This document shows positions 57,030 through 64,000 of a stretch of 64,000 bases of DNA, piece by piece. The notes under the pieces were generated by a model. That model worked only from the letters and a program-made list of their open reading frames with translations. It made no database searches and was not told where the DNA came from. The first letter of the stretch is position 1; each line of letters begins with the position of its first letter. The position numbers and the translations under genes were made by a program. Source of the DNA: Dermanyssus gallinae (Eukaryota; Arthropoda; Arachnida; Mesostigmata; Dermanyssidae); contig QVRM01002365.1 in assembly GCA_003439945.1 (NCBI GenBank), positions 87,001 to 151,000 of the forward strand. Direction: 5' to 3'.

Positions 57030-59400
57030 AAGAAGAGATAAGGGCCGAAAATATAGTCATGAGACTAAGAACGCAACAACAGCATCCTCCTGAGCAAACC
57101 GCACAGCCCATCTTTGTCGTCTCTGCTACCTAAAGAAAGTGGTTTACGGCGGCCATGGTTGCTGCCTACCAGATTTGGGCGCCAACTGAGGAAAACGTTC
57201 TTCCCCCCCATCCCGCCTCCCTCTTCCTCTTTACTTCTCCCTTTCCCCTGTGTTCCTGTTGTTGTTGAGTCCCTTAACCAGTTTGTTCGCATGTCTCCGT
57301 TTCTCTGTCATACAGAGACGCATTAACGAAGTCACCCATCGGCACGACAGAAACCACGACAGAAGAAATTTCGCCACACGAAGAGAAGAAGACGAGGAAG
57401 AACTTCCTCACTACTCACCTCAGCTGTGCTACCCATCGTGAGGACCGATCGATCAATCGATTGATTGTACGCGCAGTAGCTGTCGTAGCGATGAAGGTTC
57501 CGTGATGAAGTCGATGATGAGGAAAAGCACTACTAGCTGATGTTGTTGTTGTTGTTGTTGAGGAAAGCAGCTGCTGCTGCTGCTGTTGATACGGTTGGTT
57601 ACAGCAGAAATCGGCGATGGCGGTGGTGGTGGTCCCTGCCAACGATAAGAACACACGTCCGGCCCAAGAACCCGATTCACAACCACCAACCGTCAACCAA
57701 CGTCTCCGGAAGAACAAGAAGTCGGAGACTATCGGAGAGACTTCACAAGCACACGACCAAAACAAGCATCATCAACAAACACCATCACCACATCACCACC
57801 ACCTGCACCTTCCCCCGCCCCACCCCGAACAGCGTCGCTGGTCGCACCGATCAACTGACGAACGAAGACTAATCAGAGAATATTCTCCGTTGTTCGTTCG
57901 CTGGCAGCACGATTATTGGTTGTTTAGAGATGTGTCTCGTTTCTGACAATCGGTCAACTTCTCGTTCGAACTTTGGCCACTGTCACTCTCTCGTCCGCTC
58001 GCTGTTCCGCCCACCCGAGAGAGAGAGAGAGCAGGAGAGAGAGAGAGAGTGAAAGAGACGGACCAGCCAACACCAATTCACACCGCAATATGATCACCTA
58101 ACCTGTGGTGGTGTTGCGGCACGGTGGCCTACGTGCAGTTTGGAGAAGTTGCTGTTGCTGCGACCGCTGACGCTTTAAATCGCACCAGCAGCAGTATTAG
58201 CAATTCGATCAGCCTCATCATCATCGTCATCACCACCTCTCCAACAACTAATGATACAACTGACCGGGATAATATCAACTACTGTTCACTGTTGTTGTTG
58301 TTGTTGTTGTCGTTGTTGTTGTTGCTGCTACTGCTGTAAACTCTACTATTAATACTACGACGTCTCTAGTCCACCAACTAACATTAAGACACACAACACC
58401 AACAACGACAACAACAGCAGCAGCAGCAACAGTAGTAAAGCACACAACAACAACAACAACTCCCTAAAACTAGTGCTGTTGTTGTTGTTGTTACCCTCTC
58501 GATAGCATCCGACTGGTACCTACGACTACGACGACGACTCCTACCTACGTCCACGTCTTTTACTGCTCTCGGGGGTACTACTACTACTACCAGTACTCTA
58601 CAGCCCCCGCCCGCTACAGCGAACAGACAGTTAGTTACAGAGAAAGGTGGCGGGATCAGGTCGCGGCGCCACAAACTATCCTACCGTGAATGACTGATTG
58701 ACGGCTATTCTATCAACAGCAGCAGCAGCAGCAGCAGGAGTCGCCGCTACTACAAGTTGGAGCAACGATAGCAGACGATGCGGCTGCGACAGAAGCAGAA
58801 GAAGCCACAACAACAGCGGCAGCGGGGACAGTTTCATCAAGAGGGAAGCCGGGGGCGGGGGGGGGGGGGGGGGACAACAACAAAAACAATCACACTGACA
58901 ACTTACGGATGACTCAAGACAGACAAAACACTGAAGAGACTGACGACAGTGAAGAAGAAGACGACGACGACGACGACGACGACGACAACAACAACAGCCG
59001 ACACCACGGCGGCGGCGGTGGTGACGGCCTAACTATACAGAGCCACGACAACAATGACCTATTTATTATGGTTTCTGCTTTGTTGTGGCGGCAACATTGT
59101 CGACTCGTCTGCAACGGCGTTTATCCTTCTCCTCCTCCTCCTCCTCTTCTACTGCTTCCTTCTTCTCTTTTTTCGGGTTGGGATCAAAGCAGACGACAAC
59201 AACATAAACAATGACAACAACAACAACAGCAGCAGTACAACACAACACCAAAAAGACGGACGAATGAATGACGACGACGACGACGAACGGACAAATAAAT
59301 TGTCTGCTTCCGTTACGATTTTCCTTGACAGCAACTGCCGCCGCCGCCGGCGACGACAACGACGATGACAACAACAACATACGCGACGTCTGTCTGACCC
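57030..59400. repeat. Triplet-rich region between JMJD6 and SARS2
   Basis: GTT/GCT runs (57,540-57,585; 58,289-58,335), CAA/CAG runs (58,394-58,460; 58,720-58,740), (GA)n (58,016-58,050), GAC runs (58,963-58,990), a G run of about 17 (58,858-58,874) and CTC runs (59,130-59,150). Frames on both strands are low-complexity only. It probably contains the JMJD6 promoter/5'UTR. Confidence 0.6.
57419..57436 (-). CDS. JMJD6: Possible first coding exon of JMJD6 (MGSTAE)
   Basis: On the minus strand an ATG at 57436 is followed by five codons (G S T A E) and then a consensus donor, GAG followed by GTGAGTAG. The donor is phase 0, and the acceptor-like TTTCCAG before 56083 would join it in frame to ATG GAT TCG, giving MGSTAE-MDSD. 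This would make a 1.3-kb first intron. The reading is inference from splice consensus alone. The alternative is that translation starts at 56083 and 57.4 kb is only 5'UTR. Confidence 0.35.
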
Positions 59401-59895
59401 GATCGACTTCTCTTATTTGACGGAAAAGCCTACTGGCGGGCCTTTGGCTAAAACCACGGCTCCCCTCCCCCGCTCGCCCGCAGCTGCCGGAAAGAGTAAA
59501 CGCTGCATGTCTCTCTGCGACAAAAAAACCTCGTGTCTTGTTCTTTGTTCGTTATCAAATATGAGAGCTAAAGCCATTTTCACGAGGACGGGTTTCGTTT
59601 AAAATCGTTGTATGTAACGTAGTAGTAGTAGTAGTAGTGGAATACTAAGCCAACAGACGGCTGGGCGGATAGGGATGATATGAAAAAGAGAGACGTTAAC
59701 AAGACTTAACACTAGCACGGCACGAATGATTTGAATGTAAGACCTACCATATCTCCTCTATGTATGTCCTACAAGGTGCTCGACAATGTTTCGAGCACGC
59801 CACCACGTGACCTGCATGCGTATCAGATGATAGATTGATAAATAGTCCAAACGCATTTGTCCAAGATTAGGATGAAGCAGCCATGCCGGTTGGCA

Positions 59896-60198
59896 TCATG
59901 CCTCGACCGAACGAATGTGGCGGCGCGCATTTTCGAACATCAGCCGCATCGTCTTGACCGCTTTCAACAGCTGATCGCGCGGAAGGATCAAATACGTAAC
60001 CAATGCGACGATACGATGCGGTGGCGATGACAACAATTGAATGATGTGTGAATGTAAAATGAACGACCAATAAGGTGATGAGACACTTCGACTGGTGAAC
60101 ATTGCAGCTGGCTGGGTCGCGGTGAACGATGACATCGAAGGGCGGTACTTTCTAACCGCAGCAAAGGCGCAGAGCAGCGACCAGATATGGCCATACAT
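59896..60198 (-). CDS. Unrecognised 100-aa ORF, possibly a terminal exon
   Basis: This open frame starts with ATG at 60198. It carries a hydrophobic middle (IIQLLSSPP, IVALVTYLIL) and a basic C-terminal helix-like stretch (LLKAVKTMRLMFENARRHI). Its 3' half has GC-biased third positions similar to the flanking real genes, and it lies in otherwise AT-rich DNA between JMJD6 and SARS2. I do not recognise the family. It could be a small membrane protein, a last exon of a gene, or chance. No splice context is decisive. Confidence 0.3.
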   Translation of the reverse strand: MYGHIWSLLCAFAAVRKYRPSMSSFTATQPAAMFTSRSVSSPYWSFILHSHIIQLLSSPPHRIVALVTYLILPRDQLLKAVKTMRLMFENARRHIRSVEA

Positions 60199-60491
60199 TC
60201 GACGGCGGTTCGGGTGAGATGGAATCTCTTATTAGGGTGCAGTGCAATAGAGAGTAGGCGATTTGTTTAGTAGATGCAATGCACATACTGACAACCGTAA
60301 TAAATGTGTGGTCACAGATCTTTGTAGTCACTGTTGCTGTTATATTTATGTACGCGTGTAGGCGTTGCTGATTTATACGTATTTATTTAAGCAATACTTG
60401 CTGGCCGGAAATATAGATGTTCAAACAATACATTTGGCTGGCGGGAAATGATACACACCGGCCTAGAAAATTAAGTGGCTACTTTTACTAA

Positions 60492-60514
60492 TATGCAAAT
60501 TATCAATTTGCATA
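60492..60514. promoter_or_regulatory. Palindromic pair of octamer motifs (ATGCAAAT)
   Basis: TATGCAAATT, a 3-nt spacer and AATTTGCATA form two inverted ATGCAAAT octamers, the consensus bound by POU-domain factors. It is 350 bp upstream of the SARS2 ATG. In AT-rich DNA the motif can arise by chance, so a regulatory role is only possible. Confidence 0.3.
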
Positions 60515-60838
60515 CCAATTGATTTTACCGTGCTATCCTACAAATGCTTTACAAATTTGGCAAGTTTGCCATATATGACCCCATAAGATCAATAGTATTA
60601 TTGCATGTTACACAATGTTACAATTGTAAGGTATGAACGTATTATCGCAATTGCTTCCTTTACTACTATTATTATTATTATTCCTGGTCTAAAAGGAAGT
60701 GCCATTGTGACAATTAGCCTGGTATGGTTTTATGTAAAAACAACCAGGCGAGTATTCATTATGTAGTTATACACCACGTGGGCAGAACAAGTAACATATT
60801 TACCCAACTCACACTAACTGAATGAAGACCGTTGCGAC

Positions 60839-62050
60839 ATGATGCCGATGACGCCGATGATGATGATGATATTAATAACCATATATTTCTCGGCACGCAC
60901 GATTTTCTCGCAGTTGATGCCTGGCCGATTGACGCCACTAGTTCGGCGGTTCAACGCGCGTGCAGTTCTCGACGACGTGCTTCGCGATCCCGAGGCAGCT
61001 CGGCGAAACGCCACGCTCCGAAAGAGCTGGGTGAGTATCGACGAGATTACGCAGCTCGCCAACGAACACTCGCAGCAATGTTCAGCGATCGGCCGGGCTG
61101 TCGAAGCTGGCCAGGACCAGTTGCCGGCGCGACTTCGTACCCTGCTGCAGGCTCTGCCGAACGCCACTCACGATGCGGTCCGGCACAACGACAAGCCGAT
61201 CGTGGTCGAAGAGGTCGGCACCAAACCCGACAGGGCCTGCCGACGCATGGTCGAGAACTCGGCGGGGATGGGGTTCCTGCTGCAGAACCAGGACTACACG
61301 AAGATCTGCGGCGATCGGACCTACTTTCTTACGGGCGATCTGGCGCGACTCGAGCGCGCGCTCATACGCTACGCTCTGGACGCGCTTCGGGAGCGCGGCT
61401 TTCGGCTTGTTTCGGTGCCGGATCTGCTGACGGCCGACGCTATCGAAGCGTGCGGCATGCAGGCCGCAGGCCAACGAAGCCAGGTGTACCACGTCGACTT
61501 CGGTGGCGGCGGCGGCGACGGAGACTGCCAGACGGATACCAAACGAAACACGATGTGTCTTTCCGGCACCGCGGAGATTGCGCTAGCGAACCTATTCAAA
61601 GGCAAAGACATACGTGAGTTGCTGCTGCGGCTGGTCGATACGAACGAAACACAACCTTTTTCTGGTTCTGGCACCGGCATACGTTTTTTGTTCCTTTTTT
61701 TTTTATTTGACACTCTTGAAGATTGTGTACGGGGTAGTTGCCAACGTTGCCTCTAATTAAGAAGTATAGTCACTCTCCTTGCAATTCTTTTCTCCGCAAT
61801 TTTTGCTTCCTCTGCTCCTTCCGGTAGGTCCCAGATGATCGTTTGCAGGAATGGGAGGAATGGAAAGTTATGTCTCAACGAGTTTCTGAATGAAGCGAAA
61901 TGCGTGCTGTTTGTTTGTTGACATTCGTTGTATTGTTCAGTCAGTGGTATATATCTATATATGTATACAGTAGAAAACGAAGGCGGAGACTATGAATGAA
62001 CATATATATATATATATATATAGTAGAAGCCCTTAGAATATAGTCTGCTT

Positions 62051-62098
<48 letters not shown>

Positions 62099-62726
62099 TC
62101 AATCAATCTCCCTCGTACGTAATTCACTTGCATATATATATATATATATATATATAAGATTGACGGCGACGCTGATTAACTCACCGTTAATGGCGATCAC
62201 AGCATTATAACCGCATTCCGGTAGCAAGCCATACTGAATTACGAAAGAGATCCAATAACGAGGATCGCGATCTAATGTAGCGATTGGCTGCTTCTCATAC
62301 AGCGCCTACTGTTGTTGCTACTTGTTGTCTCTATTGCCGCGATTATGTGACATAAGGACCTATTCCTTTGATTATTATGATTATTATTATTACTGGTCTC
62401 TTAATCTGGTTTTACAGCACCGGCGGAACTACCACTCAAAGTCTGCTCCGTGAGTCGGTGTTATCGCGCCGAAGTGTCAACGGCCAAAGGCGAGAAGGGC
62501 CTCTATCGAGTCCATCAGTTCAACAAGGTCGAAATGTTTGGTCTCACCGAGGGTTCAGTCGAGAAAAGTCAGCAGCTACAGCGAGAATTTATCGACATCG
62601 AGAGCACCATGCTCAGGGAGTTGGGTCTGCACTTCAGGCTGCTTGATATGCCACCAGCCGATTTGGCCAGGCCGGCCTATCGAAAGTTTGACATCGAGGC
62701 CTGGATGAGCGGACACGGTTTTTATG
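60839..62726 (+). CDS. SARS2: Serine--tRNA ligase, mitochondrial (SARS2), 5' part, two exons
   Basis: This is a class II synthetase that charges mitochondrial tRNA-Ser. The exons are 60839-61613 and 62418-62726, joined at phase 1 (ATA C/CA) by donor TAC/GTGAGT and acceptor TTTTACAG. The homology runs through LPNATHDAV, GDRTYFLTGDLARLE, GFRLVSVPDLL, SGTAEIALA (the serine-binding TAE loop), VCSVSRCYRAEV (motif 2), GLYRVHQFNKVEMFG and AYRKFDIEAWM. A donor TATG/GTAAGT follows at 62727, and the next exon, with motif 3, lies beyond the window. The N-terminal region is short: only about 65 residues separate the RFNARAVLDD start region from LPNATH, where other SerRS have a long coiled-coil arm. A Gly/Asp-rich insert (FGGGGGDGDC) precedes the TAE loop. 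The start is uncertain: ATG 60839 gives an odd Met-rich leader, while ATG 60917 follows a possible acceptor (TTCTCGCAG). Confidence 0.93.
61985..62156. repeat. Three (TA)n arrays in SARS2 intron 1
   Basis: Arrays at about 62,003-62,020, 62,054-62,095 and 62,131-62,156 inside the 804-bp intron. Confidence 0.9.
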
Positions 62727-64000
62727 GTAAGTCCTACTCTATCTACGCTCGAAGTGGTGCTAATTTTGGGACTGACTCCTCCTTTCTCACGTATGTTATA
62801 TATTCAGTATAGGGATAATATTCAAAGGGATGCACATTAAATATATGGTAAACCCACATTGCACGTGTATCTATAAAACGTATTTATTAAATCTGAAGAT
62901 AATATTTTACCCAGCGTGCTTTAGCTTTTACTTTTTAGTAGGTTGCTAAGGGGTTATGCAAGGGACACCTTTCCCGGAATTGCTTTTATCTGAAATAACG
63001 TAAATACAGAGAGGGATTTGTTTGTATAGTTAATTTTTTAATGAACACTTCGGTGCTCTTATATGTGGCTGCGGGGTCTACGGGGCGGCGCTTTTAGGCA
63101 CCTCTAGGGAACCTCTATTTTTGTCAACAGGTTTGCGGATGCTGCTGCTCTAAGTGCCTCTGCTATTAAAGGGTGACATGAGTATTAAGATATACATGTC
63201 AAGCGAAATATATATATATATATATATATATCGGACACCCGTAAATTGGTTATGCAATCAAATACTGTAATTATAGCGAAAAATAATACTAAATGTAGTG
63301 AGAGGCACAACGGAAACCACGTTAGTTAATTGAATATTTAAATGTATACACATATGCGTTTCTAAGCGCGTAAAACTAGACAGGGCTAACTTTCGTATGA
63401 ACTAAAGAGATAACTAAAATTCTTTCTAGTAGGAAAGGATTGGCATGTGCGCTTTTCCACAATAATGGTGAAGACAATAGTTAATCAGGTTGCACTAGCT
63501 ACTTGTTGCACGGCTATGTGTATTTAGAGATATTATTCTTATTTCACTATTTACCAGTTTCTCTAAGTTTTGCTCCAACTGAGATTTCAACTGAGATAGG
63601 GTACAGATAAGCATATATTGCTTCAAAAAATTGTGCGGCGTTCGCTTCCAGGGACAGCCTAATTGTAGTAGTGGGTAGCTAGTGCTTGCGTGCTACGATC
63701 AATGTTCAGAGTACTTTAATGTAAATTTTTTTTTACTGCTATAGCGTCTATAGGAGCAACAAGATACCCGACCGAACCTGACCGGGATATTGTAGTCGTG
63801 GTGTAGACGATGGCTGCGATGCGGCTTCGTCAAGATTTTTGTTCCAATCTTTTCTGTCAATTTTCTTTTACCAGCCAACATTCTGCTGCCTGCGCGCCTA
63901 CTGGGCTTTTTTTTTAGGTGAAGTAGCGTCAGTATCCGATTGCACTGCGCACCAGGCGACCCGACTTGGTATTACGTCGGGCGGACGTTACGTTCACACC
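62727..64000. other. SARS2 intron 2 (incomplete), repeat B copy 2
   Basis: No further SARS2 exon was found before the window end. (TA)n occurs at 63,208-63,231 and a T run at 63,908-63,917. Confidence 0.5.
63141..63207 (+). repeat. Dispersed repeat B, copy 2, followed by (TA)n
   Basis: Same orientation as the 38.3-kb copy, ending TACATGTCAAGCGAA and running directly into (TA)n. Confidence 0.75.

Larger units (their letters stand above)
59400..60838. other. Upstream region of SARS2 with one unassigned ORF
   Basis: A TAG run (59,619-59,637), the unassigned minus ORF and the octamer palindrome are the only notable items. Confidence 0.45.

Overview
The window is nuclear DNA from an animal. It has spliced genes with GT-AG introns of up to 18.6 kb, sparse coding, dozens of (TA)n microsatellites, several mariner transposons and decayed LINEs. 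The transposon families are typical of arthropods, and a mite or other chelicerate is my best guess. That placement is inference, because no sequence search could be run.

Gene layout: (1) 8.1-41.0 kb, minus strand: OXSM, mitochondrial 3-oxoacyl-ACP synthase. Four coding exons were found by joining splice sites in phase (41,039-40,830; 22,227-22,078; 9,029-8,898; 8,293-8,140). The 3' half of the gene lies left of the window. (2) 48.1-49.4 kb, minus: SUCLG2, GDP-forming succinyl-CoA ligase beta, in one GC-rich exon. (3) 50.9-52.0 kb, plus: SBDS ribosome maturation factor, two exons, complete. (4) 54.5-56.1 kb, minus: JMJD6 JmjC oxygenase, with a possible tiny first coding exon at 57.4 kb. (5) 59.9-60.2 kb, minus: an unrecognised ORF. 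(6) 60.8-62.7 kb onward, plus: SARS2, mitochondrial seryl-tRNA synthetase, two exons seen, continuing to the right.

The two big OXSM introns hold most of the mobile DNA. There are two near-identical mariner copies in opposite orientation, one with an apparently intact DD34D transposase and one with an in-frame stop. There is a 4.5-kb LINE whose ORF1 joins a PHD-like finger to an SGNH-esterase-like domain. It sits inside an older irritans-like mariner and is bounded by a 13-bp target-site duplication. There is also a 5'-truncated CR1-like LINE close to OXSM exon 3, tRNA-derived SINEs, and remnants of at least two further LINEs and three further transposases. Several short dispersed repeats abut (TA)n arrays.

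The host genes share themes but there is no operon logic. OXSM makes the acyl-ACP that feeds lipoate synthesis, lipoate is needed by 2-oxoglutarate dehydrogenase, and SUCLG2 uses that enzyme's product. SARS2 serves mitochondrial translation, SBDS acts in 60S maturation, and JMJD6 is a nuclear RNA-linked oxygenase. Regions rich in CAA/CAG/GTT triplets (0.7-2.6, 35.5-37.4, 49.4-50.0 and 57.0-59.4 kb) look like promoter/5'UTR-type sequence, not coding exons. I found no CRISPR array, rRNA gene or convincing intact tRNA gene. I did not find a clearly new multi-gene system; the most unusual items are the nested transposons and a 61-bp-arm foldback sequence at 52.9 kb.
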